IMG/VR virus record: IMGVR_UViG_3300017788_000019
Coordinates: 1-64,000 of that record
Source: a virus
Reading direction: 5' to 3' (one strand)
Length of the DNA: 64,000 nt
This document shows, piece after piece, positions 1 through 9,999 of this stretch. A program made the translations under genes and the position numbers. Below the pieces are notes generated by a model, which was given only the letters and a program-made list of their open reading frames with translations, was not told where the DNA came from and ran no database searches. Position 1 is the first letter of the stretch, and each line of letters opens with the position of its first letter.

Positions 1-1
1 T

Positions 2-1559
2 ACATCTAATTTTCCTTTTGACCCCACAAGAGGTGGACAATCTGAAGTCAGAGTTGTAACCATAAAAGAAAATTTATCAAATGAAGAAGCTAAAATATTT
101 GATGAAAAAATTCAAGAGTTAAAAGATAAAGGCATACTAACAAGTCATGCTGTTCCTTATAAGGCAAACTTTCCCCAGACAAATGTTAGTTTGAAAGCAA
201 CTGCAGCAAGGGATATGACAGATTATTCATCTAGCGCTGATTTTAATTTTAAAAGTTTAAATGGACAAACTATTTTACCCTGTGCATCACTTATAGAATT
301 ATTGCTAACACTAGACTCAAAAATAAGAATTAGAGGAGACTTCTCTCTAGACAGAGGCGCTTTGATAGCTGGAGGAAACGCAATAGAAGAAGGTGCAACT
401 CTTAATGATCACAGTACTGGTAGGGGTATAGATATCGGCTACATAGGGCCAAGTGATACAGAAGAGTATGATACTTGGAAGAAAAATCTTGATGTAAATA
501 GAAAAGCTTTTACTCTATTGTTAGATACATTAAATGCAATAGAAAACTCTTTACTTCCTGACCTGGTAGTCTTTGATGACAGGTTAGCCGATGAATTTGG
601 TATGGTAACTGGTGCTTTTGAAATTGATAATAAAGAAGTCAATCTTAACGGAATATTACAAAAAAGATATCCTAATCTAAGAAAGATAAATTTTCATCCA
701 GATTCAGGGCATCAAAATCACTTTCACATTGCATTCTCCCCTCAAAGAGCTGGAACATATCAGGATTATACAGAAACATCAAGTGGTTCCGGCGAATCTT
801 CTGGCGATTTTGAGGGAGTGGCTGGAGGTGGAACTGGTGAGCAAGCAGAACTGTTTAAGAATTTTATGAATTCAAATGAAAAAATTAAAAACACCAATGC
901 TCTTTATAAAGCTCTAATAGACTATGGTGGTTTTAGGCCAGAAAGCGCTGCAATATTTATGATGATAGCAGAAAGGGAATCTAGAATTGGCGTATCATCA
1001 TTTAATGGCAATCTTAATACTGGAGACTATTCAATTGGGTTATGGCAAACAAACTTTTTGCGGAGTTCCAGCTTTCTTAACAAGGATTATAGATTTACCA
1101 GTGCCAACGCAAGGTGGTTTAATTAAGAAAAAATACAAAGGATATCAACTTTTGTTTAAAGACTATAAAAAACTTGGAATAAACAATCAAGAAACAGCTC
1201 TTGCAAAAATTAGAGAAGTTGGAACAAAAGGAAAGCCTTTAGCAGATGCAAATTTGTGGACTGCTGTTGGTCAAATAGCCATATTAAAGATGCAAGTACA
1301 GTCTTATCTAGATGATCCAGGGTTAAACAAAAGAGGTTGGTATTATACCCCTTGGGGGGAATATTCTGGAGCTAATCAATATGGATGGATTAGACATTTA
1401 AAGTTTAAAACAGCAGTAGAATTTTATGTAAAAAACAATCCAGGCAAAACTGAAGAAGATTTAATAAAACACTGTCAACCATTTATTCACAACATGATAA
1501 ATCAAGATGGTAAAGCTGTATATGCTAGGTGGTTGGCAGGAGAGGTTTTTGGCAACTAA
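2..1559 (+). CDS. Tail-associated peptidoglycan hydrolase, 5' partial, +1 recoded
   Basis: The frame is open from the window edge, so the true start lies upstream; 518 residues are visible after one +1 shift at 1061. The first half carries an M15-like metallopeptidase signature: an HSTGRGIDIG motif near 410 and HFHIAF near 720, giving the His/Asp/His set expected of a zinc carboxypeptidase. After a Gly/Ser-rich linker (about 780-840) comes a lysozyme/transglycosylase-like region with the sequence GDYSIGLWQTN. It sits directly before baseplate genes, which fits a tail-tip protein that opens the cell wall during infection. Without the shift the protein ends at 1126. The enzyme classes are inferred from motifs only. 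Confidence 0.72.
1061..1064 (+). other. +1 recoding site CGGA (codon TTG before)
   Basis: The zero frame reads TTG CGG AGT and reaches a stop at 1126. Skipping the C gives Gly-Val-Pro-Ala and continues to 1559. The shift falls inside the lysozyme-like region (Gly is residue 354 of the visible protein). Confidence 0.85.
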
Positions 1560-1916
1560 TGATATATCCAAAATTTGACCAAAAAATTAATGATCAAATT
1601 CAGTCTTCACGCATGCAGCAATCAAAGACTAGAATGGCCACTGTTGCATCATACGACAGAACTAAGAATACATTAACATTAATAATGGAGTCTCATTATT
1701 CTGATACAATTGGAAACATAGTTGGAGATGTACCATGTCCATCTATATATCGGAGTCCAGTTTGTGGCACCAGAACCGGGCGATAGATGTATAGTTGGAT
1801 TTAGAGATGAAAACGAAAGGTCTCCTTACATTATCAACTTTATTAACGATTTTTCAAATGAAAGAAATGTTAATATGGGCATAGCTAATACTGGCATACC
1901 AAGGTATATGATTTAA
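1559..1916 (+). CDS. Baseplate OB-fold protein (gpV/gp5-like), +1 recoded
   Basis: ATG at 1559 overlaps the previous stop by one base. The +1 shift at 1751 gives 118 residues. The second half (GVQFVAPEPGDRCIVGF, then SPYIINFI) has the alternating beta pattern and PGDRCIVGF signature of the OB-fold domain in phage baseplate spike and hub proteins of the gpV/VgrG type. It lies between a cell-wall hydrolase and gp25-like and J-like genes, the usual order in contractile-tail phages. Without the shift the protein stops at 1786 and loses most of the OB fold. Confidence 0.65.
1751..1754 (+). other. +1 recoding site CGGA (codon TAT before)
   Basis: The zero frame reads ATA TAT CGG AGT CCA. Dropping the C gives Tyr-Gly-Val-Gln-Phe, which runs into the OB-fold motif. 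The restored glycine is residue 65. Confidence 0.85.
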
Positions 1917-1917
1917 A

Positions 1918-2571
1918 ATGGTTAATAGAAAAACTTTAAGAAATGATGAAACTCAAAATAGAGACAACTTTAATGAGTCTGAGGAGTTAAGAAAAAGAAA
2001 TTCATTCTCAAGAAGGGAAGTCGGATTAACACACCCCGATACCAGCGCTTTTGTAAGGTTAAATGACAGAGGTGAAGTTGAGATATTTGCAGGAGAAGAG
2101 CTTGGCATAATAATTAGCCCTTCGTCTAGGTCTATATCAATTTTTGCAGATGTAGTTAAAATAGTTACCAAAGAAGATTACGGCTTGAGGTGGAATAATA
2201 TGAGTTTTAATTATTCTGGAGATGAGTTTAATGAGCCTTCTTTAGTTAAAACTAGTGAAAAAGAGATAAATTCAGGCTTTAATTATGCTGGATATTACCT
2301 GGAATCTTTGGATGATTTTGAGGTTTTGGATAAAGAAACTAATGCCATTACTATTAGTGGAGAGTTTGCTTTTTCAAATAATCCGATGGATCCAGAGTCT
2401 TTATCTACAGCTGTAATTTCTGGAAAAATATCAGAAGAAGACTACGCCCTTCTAAAAGAGTACGGTTTAACTAACTCTCAGGAAAAAGTTGATTATATGA
2501 AAAAGCTGTTAGAATCTGGATTTAGCTTTAATCAAGCCAGGGAAAAAACAATGAGGGATAAGGGTGTCTGA
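1918..2571 (+). CDS. Hypothetical baseplate-region protein
   Basis: 217 residues, not recognised. The N-terminal 35 residues are charged and Arg/Asn-rich. A beta-rich stretch follows (FVRLNDRGEVEIFAGEELG), then a helical C-terminus. It begins two bases after the OB-fold gene stop and overlaps the gp25-like gene by eight bases, so it is translationally coupled to the baseplate operon. A spike-associated or baseplate hub accessory role is inferred from position only. Confidence 0.6.
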   Translation: MVNRKTLRNDETQNRDNFNESEELRKRNSFSRREVGLTHPDTSAFVRLNDRGEVEIFAGEELGIIISPSSRSISIFADVVKIVTKEDYGLRWNNMSFNYSGDEFNEPSLVKTSEKEINSGFNYAGYYLESLDDFEVLDKETNAITISGEFAFSNNPMDPESLSTAVISGKISEEDYALLKEYGLTNSQEKVDYMKKLLESGFSFNQAREKTMRDKGV

Positions 2572-2944
2572 TTTATTTTTGACATTAGACGGCGATCTTA
2601 TGATCACTGGCAATAAAGATATAGCTAAGGTTAACACGCCAATGCAAAATGACATTCAACAGGTCTATATAAGGCTGATGACTGAGCCAGGTGACTTTCA
2701 TGCTTATCCAAGACTTGGCCTAGATCTCTCTATGCTTTACGGCATGCCTCAAACCAAGTCCACTGGAGAAACTGGAAAAAGATTAATTATCGCAGCCCTT
2801 GAAAGAGAGGGAGTTTTTAAGGGTAAAAATATTTCCGTAGAAGCAGTGCCCACCGGTGCTGATACTATAAGATTTGATATCCATGTTCAATCAGGTTCTT
2901 CAAATCCAATTACTTTAAGCATAAAACAGAGCCTAGGAGCATAA
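2564..2944 (+). CDS. gp25/gpW-like baseplate wedge protein
   Basis: 126 residues, the normal size for the GPW/gp25 family. The sequence has an N-terminal GDLMITGNKDIAKV segment, a central Q-x-V-Y-I-R-L-M-T-E-PGDF block and the YPRLGLDLS motif typical of gp25-like wedge proteins. It lies directly before the J-like protein, the standard order. In T4-like phages gp25 nucleates sheath assembly on the baseplate. Confidence 0.85.
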   Translation: MSDLFLTLDGDLMITGNKDIAKVNTPMQNDIQQVYIRLMTEPGDFHAYPRLGLDLSMLYGMPQTKSTGETGKRLIIAALEREGVFKGKNISVEAVPTGADTIRFDIHVQSGSSNPITLSIKQSLGA

Positions 2945-4114
2945 ATGCCTACAATAAATACTAAGACAAAAGAAGAAATAATAGTTAGAATTTTAAATTC
3001 ACTAGAGCAGAATGCCAATATAACTGCCACCTCTCCTGGTTCTGTGGCTAGAGCTTTTGCCGATGCTTTTGGTACAGAAATGTTTTATTTATATGAGTCT
3101 TTTAAAGAAGCTGTTAGTCAGACTAGTCTATCTACAGCTTCAGGTAGAGGTCTTGATTTAATTGGCGAAATGTATAATGTAAAAAGAAAAACATTATCAG
3201 ACCAATTAGTCTACGAAAGAAGCACTGCAAATATAGAGTTTATTTTAGATAAACCTTATATTTCAGATATCATAATTCCTAAAGATACATTAGTTTATAA
3301 TGATGTTGGATCTTATAATTCCACTCAATATTCATACAAGGTTGTAAATAATATAACGATACTAGCTGGTGTTACAAAAGCTTATGGTATGGTAAATCCA
3401 AACTTTCAATCAAATGACCATGTTGCATCTGTTGGTTCTTTAACTAGACATAACTTCATTACACCACCAGGGGTAATAATCTTTTGTTCAAATCCCAAAG
3501 AAATATATCCAGTTATTAATGCGGAGTCTGATGATAACTATAAAAGAAGAATTCTTTCTGCCGTTAAGGTAAGCGCTACTGGAACGGTAGAAGCTTTAAG
3601 ATTTTCTGCATTAGCCGTAAATGGGGTTAGGGATATTAGAATTAGAGAAGCTTCTTATGGTTTAGGTTCTTGTGAAATAATTGTAGTACCCGAAGTTCCT
3701 GGTAGAATTGGCAACATACCTAATCTAGTCAGCGCAGCCGTAACACAGGTTAGACCATTGGGCATAAGAATGAATGTATCTGTAGCAAATGCTATTCCCG
3801 TAAGCGTACAGGCTACAATCACGTTACCATACGGTACAGCTCAAAATCTAAGAACAGGAATACAAAATCAAGCTTCTATATTTGTAAAAAGATATTTAAA
3901 CTCCCTAACTATAGGAGATACAATGTCAATACAGGAAATAGAAAGACAGATAAGAATATCTTCTGATCTCATTAGAAGCATTAACATAACGACCATTAGC
4001 GCTGACGGAACGCCAATAAATAGAAAAGATTTTAGACCACAAACAGAAAGAGATTACATAGTTTCTGGTGATATTTCTATAAACTCTGTTATAATTGGTG
4101 TGTCTAACTACTAA
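2945..4114 (+). CDS. Baseplate J-like protein (gp6/gpJ family)
   Basis: 389 residues. The N-terminus (about 1-75) has the family pattern SPGSVARAFADAF, then LSTASGRGLDLIGEMYNVKR. The centre contains ESDDNYKRRILSAV, which matches the family's E-S/T-D-x-x-Y/L-R-x-R-I core, and GLGSCEIIVVP. J-like proteins form the wedge ring of contractile tails. The gene follows the gp25-like gene without a gap, with GGAG just upstream of the ATG. Confidence 0.9.
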   Translation: MPTINTKTKEEIIVRILNSLEQNANITATSPGSVARAFADAFGTEMFYLYESFKEAVSQTSLSTASGRGLDLIGEMYNVKRKTLSDQLVYERSTANIEFILDKPYISDIIIPKDTLVYNDVGSYNSTQYSYKVVNNITILAGVTKAYGMVNPNFQSNDHVASVGSLTRHNFITPPGVIIFCSNPKEIYPVINAESDDNYKRRILSAVKVSATGTVEALRFSALAVNGVRDIRIREASYGLGSCEIIVVPEVPGRIGNIPNLVSAAVTQVRPLGIRMNVSVANAIPVSVQATITLPYGTAQNLRTGIQNQASIFVKRYLNSLTIGDTMSIQEIERQIRISSDLIRSINITTISADGTPINRKDFRPQTERDYIVSGDISINSVIIGVSNY

Positions 4115-4129
4115 AGGTTGGTTTTATAA

Positions 4130-5374
4130 ATGAGTGAAAAGTATTTCCTGCTGACGACTAAGCATATCGTCAAGGCTCCCAACATGACTCAGGCCAAATT
4201 GGCAATAGAAGGAGAGTCTGATTTCATTGGAGAGGTCCTGAAGCAAAATTTAGATGTAAATGAAGTTTCTGACTCAGAAGCAAATAAGTATGTAGGTTTT
4301 TCCGAATTAAGTAAAGCTGAATTAAAACTTGATTCAAAACCTTCATTTGACGAAGAAGAAGATGATTCATATTCTTTTGATAATAAATTTGATTGGATTA
4401 GATCAGAAAATAGAAGATTAGCAAAAGCTGTTGATCGATATAAAAATGTAAAAGACGAAGCTATTAGTGCCGTTTACCAAGCAGCATATGAGGCATTTAC
4501 TTCATTTGAAATGGCTCCAGTAAAGATAAATAATATTAAGTCGTCAAAAACTGGTTCTCCAGAAACAGCAGTTGCAGTATTTGGAGACTGGCAGTTAGGT
4601 AAAGTTACCCCTAATTACAATAGCGATGTTCTTGCTCGTAGAATAGAAACATATACAGAAAAGCTTTTGGAGATTACTCAGATACAGCGCGCTGATCATC
4701 CGGTTGACACTCTTCATGTATGGCTTCTTGGTGACATAGTTGAAGGCGAAGAGATCTTTCCAGGACAAAGTCACCTAATTGATTCGGGTCTATATAGGCA
4801 GGTTGGCGTTAATGGTCCAGAGATTTTAGGTAACTTTTTAAGAACTGCTTTAGAGAACTTTAAGCACGTTCACGTTACTGGCGTAATAGGTAACCATGGT
4901 GCCGTGGGCGGTAGAGCAAGAAAGCAGTACGATCCAGAAACAAATATGGATAGACTTCTGTATAAGATTGTTCAGCTGGTGTTCAAAAATGAACCAAGAA
5001 TTACTTTTAATATTCCAGACGGTAAGGGTGAAAGAAACTTTTACGCCGTAGACAATATTGGAAATTATAGCTCACTTCTTATTCATGGCGATCAAATGCC
5101 TGCACCAACCTCTTACTACGGTTACTATAAAAAGGTAATGGGGTGGAAAGATGGCGCTATTCCAGAGCATTTTGATGACGTATTTATGGGTCACTACCAT
5201 CAGCAGTTTAAGATGACAATCGGTAGTGGCCTTTTAAGAATCTCTGGTTCGCCAGAAAGCCAAAATACCTATGCTCAAGAATATTTCTCTTCCATGAGTA
5301 GACCTTGTCAGCACTTAATGTTTGTTCACCCAGAAAATGGTGTCACTTCAGAATACTCCATCTGGTTAGACTAA
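4130..5374 (+). CDS. Calcineurin-like metallophosphoesterase with N-terminal paralogous module
   Basis: 414 residues. The metal-binding motifs GDWQLG (152-157), GDIVEGE (201-207), GNHG (254-257), a later HGDQ and GHYH define a binuclear metallophosphoesterase, related to SbcD/Mre11-type nucleases or phosphatases. Residues 1-55 (KYFLLTTKHIVKA, then GEV and an acidic tail) form a separate small module resembling the stand-alone 60-residue protein at 32509. An acidic linker and a likely coiled coil (about 85-125) join the parts. Position inside the baseplate block is unusual for a nuclease. The substrate is unknown. Confidence 0.8.
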   Translation: MSEKYFLLTTKHIVKAPNMTQAKLAIEGESDFIGEVLKQNLDVNEVSDSEANKYVGFSELSKAELKLDSKPSFDEEEDDSYSFDNKFDWIRSENRRLAKAVDRYKNVKDEAISAVYQAAYEAFTSFEMAPVKINNIKSSKTGSPETAVAVFGDWQLGKVTPNYNSDVLARRIETYTEKLLEITQIQRADHPVDTLHVWLLGDIVEGEEIFPGQSHLIDSGLYRQVGVNGPEILGNFLRTALENFKHVHVTGVIGNHGAVGGRARKQYDPETNMDRLLYKIVQLVFKNEPRITFNIPDGKGERNFYAVDNIGNYSSLLIHGDQMPAPTSYYGYYKKVMGWKDGAIPEHFDDVFMGHYHQQFKMTIGSGLLRISGSPESQNTYAQEYFSSMSRPCQHLMFVHPENGVTSEYSIWLD

Positions 5375-5393
5375 TACGGGAAGGCATCTGTAG

Positions 5394-8300
5394 ATGAAGC
5401 AATTTATAATAGCTTTAAAAAGCTCTGACTTTATTAAGTCTGGAAAAGCTTGGACTACAGATGCTATAGACCTTTACCACAATAAATGGTACACGAACTA
5501 TTCTGTATCAAAATCAAGGTATGGTTTAAACGAATTAGACGATAGAACATTTGTTGGAACTGAAGTATTATCAAACGCAACGCCATCAATTGTTGTTGAA
5601 GGTAGTACTCCAGTTTCCATCACTAACTATGGCGAAATATTTAGAGATACCAACGTCATAACATATAACATATTTGAATACGATGAAATTTCTGAACAGT
5701 ATTTCATATTTAATCTTATTGAAGATGCTTCGCCATTCTACATTTTAGATCCAACTTCTGTAAACTTAGATTTATATAGGTTTGTTGACACTTCATCTAG
5801 AACTGATATCTTAAGCTACAAACGGAGCTTTTACCAATGTCAACACCCTTGATTCTCCAACCTATACTGTAACAGTTTATGAAGCCGATTCCGTAGATGG
5901 ACCATGGCTAAAGTCATCTATATCTTCTGATGTAGGTACACTATTTATAACTAATTCCAAAAGATATGTAAAGTTTGATTTAGACATAGTATCTGAGTTA
6001 GAACCTCAAGATGTAGAAACTTATGGGTTTGTTCTTCTTGTAGAAGTGGCCATAGCAAACCCAATACCTTCAGTTCTCAGTAGAACCGCTAAAAAAATAT
6101 TAAGTAGGTTTCCGTCCTGGGCAAAAATGTTTGAGGATGCTGTTGACGATGCAACCCCCAGCCTACAGGCACCAGTTACAAACGCTGGATCTTTTATAAA
6201 CTCTTTGGTAGCGGACTTCCCAGAGAACTTTGAAAAACAAGTAAATCAATTTGAGTTGGATAGATTTATCACAACAGCTGATGAAAACCAACTGTCTTGG
6301 ATGTATACAACTTCTGATGTTCCAGCGTCACACCTTTCTATAAAAGGCGATGCAGTAACTCTATCAAGAGTAGATACACTAAATGATTTTTATGAATCAG
6401 TAGAAAATGATTACTGCTATTACTACGCAGCTTCAGACAGAAGGCTGTTCACTAAAAAGCTTTTTAAAACACTGATTATTGACACAAATGTATTTGAACA
6501 AGAGCCACTATTAAAGTGGAACTGGTTTGATGAATTTGGTGCTAGAGTCGGACTGAATAGACTCTACCTTGAACAAAACTCAAACTTTAAAAAAAGAATA
6601 CTAGATACATACAAAAATTTACCAGGACCCTCTATAGAGGCTGTAAAGAAAACTTTAAGAAGAGAACTGGATATCTGGAGTGCATATGGAGCAACTCCTG
6701 ATTCCAATTACCTTGGAGCAACTCCTGAGATACTTGAGATTGCTGATATTGAATCAACAACTCCTTACTTTGATTTTTCTGGAAAACCAAACAAAGAATT
6801 CAGAGACTTTGTAAGATCATTGAATGAAAAATATCCTTTAAACTGGGGATACGTTAAATGGGGCGAAGGTTATTGGGACTACGCTGGGAGAGATCAGAGT
6901 GGCATTGGAAGAATACCAGCAGTATATGATGACGCTACGCCACTTGGTAAATACTATCAGCCAGGAATTGGTGATGTATCAGACGCTAATTTAATAGTTC
7001 AAGAACCATCAGAATCTATTGTAGATTTTAATGAAAAGTTTAAAGCTTATGGATCTCGTTACCTAGGGAAAGTAGATGACTACGCACCTGTATTGGTTGA
7101 GTACGAATACTACGGAAGTTATACCCAAGATTATTATGAAAATAGTCCAGCAACTGTTAACTTTAGGTACTTGCTAGAGATGCCAGTACACGGGTCTTAC
7201 ACAACGGCAAAAACTTTTTATGTAGATGTTACGCATAATCCAACAAATTCATACGGTCCAGATCATCCAGCAAGTCCCGAGTATGAAACAATTCCAATCT
7301 TTGACCAAGATGGCTACGCATATCCTAAATATGTTTTTAAAGACATCAGTACGAATACAGAATATCTTGATACTTCGGTGACACCACCAAATTCAAGAAT
7401 TAATTACTACTTTGCCAACAAAGCATCTGCTACGCCCAATGCAGGTTCAAGTAACTTTAATATATCTTTTACTGGAGCAACACCTTATTCTTCAACAATT
7501 GGATCTCCAGTAAGTCTCTTGAATGCTAGATTTATTAATGGTGGAGCAAATATAAAAGTATCCTCAAATCAATACTCTAAAAAGAGGGCAACTTTTGAGA
7601 CTACGCCAAGGTTAAATGGATATTTCTTATTAAATAGTCAAAACGAGATATCATATACAAATGATGTTGTTTTAGATAAAGATTTTATAGACAAGATATT
7701 GATCTTTCCGCCTGGTTCAACACCAATTTATTTTCACATAGATAACTTAAAGCCTTCTGGATACGAAGAGGTCAAAGATGTTTACATAAGCCCTACATAT
7801 GATGGTTATGGTGGAATTTCTGTTGATGGCAATGAAATTAAATTAGTTCCAGCATCTCCAAATATATTTGCTCAGTATATTAATCCCAACTTTGCAACTC
7901 CAACTGATCACTCTGACTATGTCAGTAACGATGGCGCAACTTACAACTATTACTTTAGACAGTTAAAATATCCATATGGATCTACTCCAGATGCAATTAA
8001 CTTTAAAACCTCAAATTCATCTACTCCTATATATCCGTTTAAGAGAGATTCTTGGGAAAGTTTTACCGCCGAATCAACACCAATGATAAATGGTTCAATG
8101 AACAAAAAAGGAATCATTAGAACTAATGCAGAAAACTTTGATGACAATTTTAGTCTCAATTCTGATTTTGTTGGAACATATGAATTAACATACGATAGCT
8201 TTGGCATAGATTGGCAAAATCATTACATAGAAAAAATTGAAGTAGTGAACTCTACGGATGGAGTATTCTTAACCCCATCTCAACAGTTTGTCACTTTGGC

Positions 8301-9999
8301 TGGCCAAGATCCAGAATTCATTAACTCTTCAATCATTGAATATGAAGAGGGTGCACTCTCACCCGTTGATGTAACCGCTGAATTTGAAGGCATATACAGC
8401 TCTTATTTAAACGTTGGTTGGTACCATCAAAATGGAGAAGACTATTATATATACTCTTATCCAGTTACAGAAACTTTTGCTACTCCTGGTTTTTATTTAA
8501 ACCTAAGTCACACTGCAAGACAGGGTGCGCCAATTATAGTAGAAAGAAACTCTGCTACCCCTGCGGTATTAAGAGAGGTAGCGTTCTATGATGAGGCTTC
8601 TCCAACATATGTGTCTTTAATAAATTCTGAAACTGTAATTGGAAATAAATCAAATAGTTTATATTTGGGCTATGAAAATGTTTACGACATACAAGTAACG
8701 GATTCTGTAACTGGATATGTTCTCATGGACGGCGGCAGTGCTACAGCAAATGCTATTCAGGTATTCAGCCCATCAACGCCTTCCGTATATGGAAGAGAAT
8801 ATTATGTTTCTTATAAGGTTAAAGATTCTTTTGTGGTTGATAATGATTATTACGACTCAAATCAGTCTAGTTATGTTACCGCTATAAGGTTTGATTCTAC
8901 TCCGTCTTCATTCTATGAGTATGATATAACATATGAAAACTCTATTGTATCTCATGCCACTCCAATAGCCCTTAACGTTAACCCAATGGAACTTTGGGAT
9001 CAAGAGGGGTTTGTATACTTAAGTCATCAAGATTATGATTTTTTTGACGCAGAAATAAAATTAAATCCAGCAAATATAATTGCAGATAATGATGATTTCA
9101 TGGTGGTTACCATAAAGTCTTTGGATGAAAATGGAAACTCAAAACCATATCAAACATTTACCATAACTGGAGATCATCTACAGGCAGAAGAATCCCATTA
9201 TCATACCGATATAAATGGCTTTGTTAGTGCGAGAGTATATTTCTACGGAAGTACTTTAATAAACGATACCTATGGAGCTGTAACCGTTCAGGGTGTAACC
9301 AATGGATCTGTAAATGCCCATGAAAATTCTCAGACTCAAGGATTTTCTAAGTCTATTGCATTTGAAATTTCAAAAGAATATCAGTCAGAGTATTCGCTCA
9401 AGGCTATATCTGAAAACTCTGTAATTCCAGCTGACGGAGTATCAAACAACTATATTAAGGGATTCTTAAAGAGAATCAGTACTCCACAGGCTAATAAAGT
9501 TATTTATTGGAGAAAAGGAAGAACGCTGCAGGACATCTTTGATGCCACGCCATATTACTCATATGTACTCTCCGATCAGTATGGAAACTTTGAAATAGGA
9601 CCTTTTGTATCTGCGGAGAAGAATAACCCAGGAATGTGGTTAGTTGCGGTAGAGTCAGAAGGTGCTGCTACAGTAAATATTAACCCAGTGACTGTAGCTG
9701 GGGATATAGTATTCTGGAATGAAAAATATGACAATTTAAATTATGCCTACGGAGATTCGGTATTTTACAGTCCTGATTTACTATATATAAATAGAACGGA
9801 TATGTATTCAACTCCTTCGTTTACAGTTCAATACTTTGACGGAAATTATGCAACTCCGTATTCAGCGACTCCAGACTGGCTGCCTCCAAAGTGGTACCCA
9901 GTCAATAGATATGATCAGTACATGATGGGGCTGCTAGGTTCTACGCCAATGCATGTAAGCGGCTATCAGAACTTAATGAAAGATTATGAGGAAGAGTAA
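5394..9999 (+). CDS. Large tail structural protein, +1 recoded, (A/S)TP-rich
   Basis: A +1 shift at 5823 joins a 143-residue N-terminal part to the main body, giving 1,534 residues. The body is rich in Tyr, Asn, Asp and Ser, as expected of beta-rich tail or fibre proteins. It contains an unusual number (about 28) of Ala/Ser/Thr-Thr-Pro tripeptides spread along its length, encoded by varied codons. A segment near 9050-9320 looks Ig-like (VVTIKSLDENGNS, TDINGFVSARV). It lies between the baseplate module and another giant tail gene. Function beyond tail structure is not recognised. Confidence 0.7.
5823..5826 (+). other. +1 recoding site CGGA (codon AAA before)
   Basis: The zero frame reads TAC AAA CGG AGC and stops at 5852. 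Skipping the C gives Lys-Gly-Ala-Phe-Thr and then runs uninterrupted to 9999. The glycine is residue 144. Confidence 0.87.
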
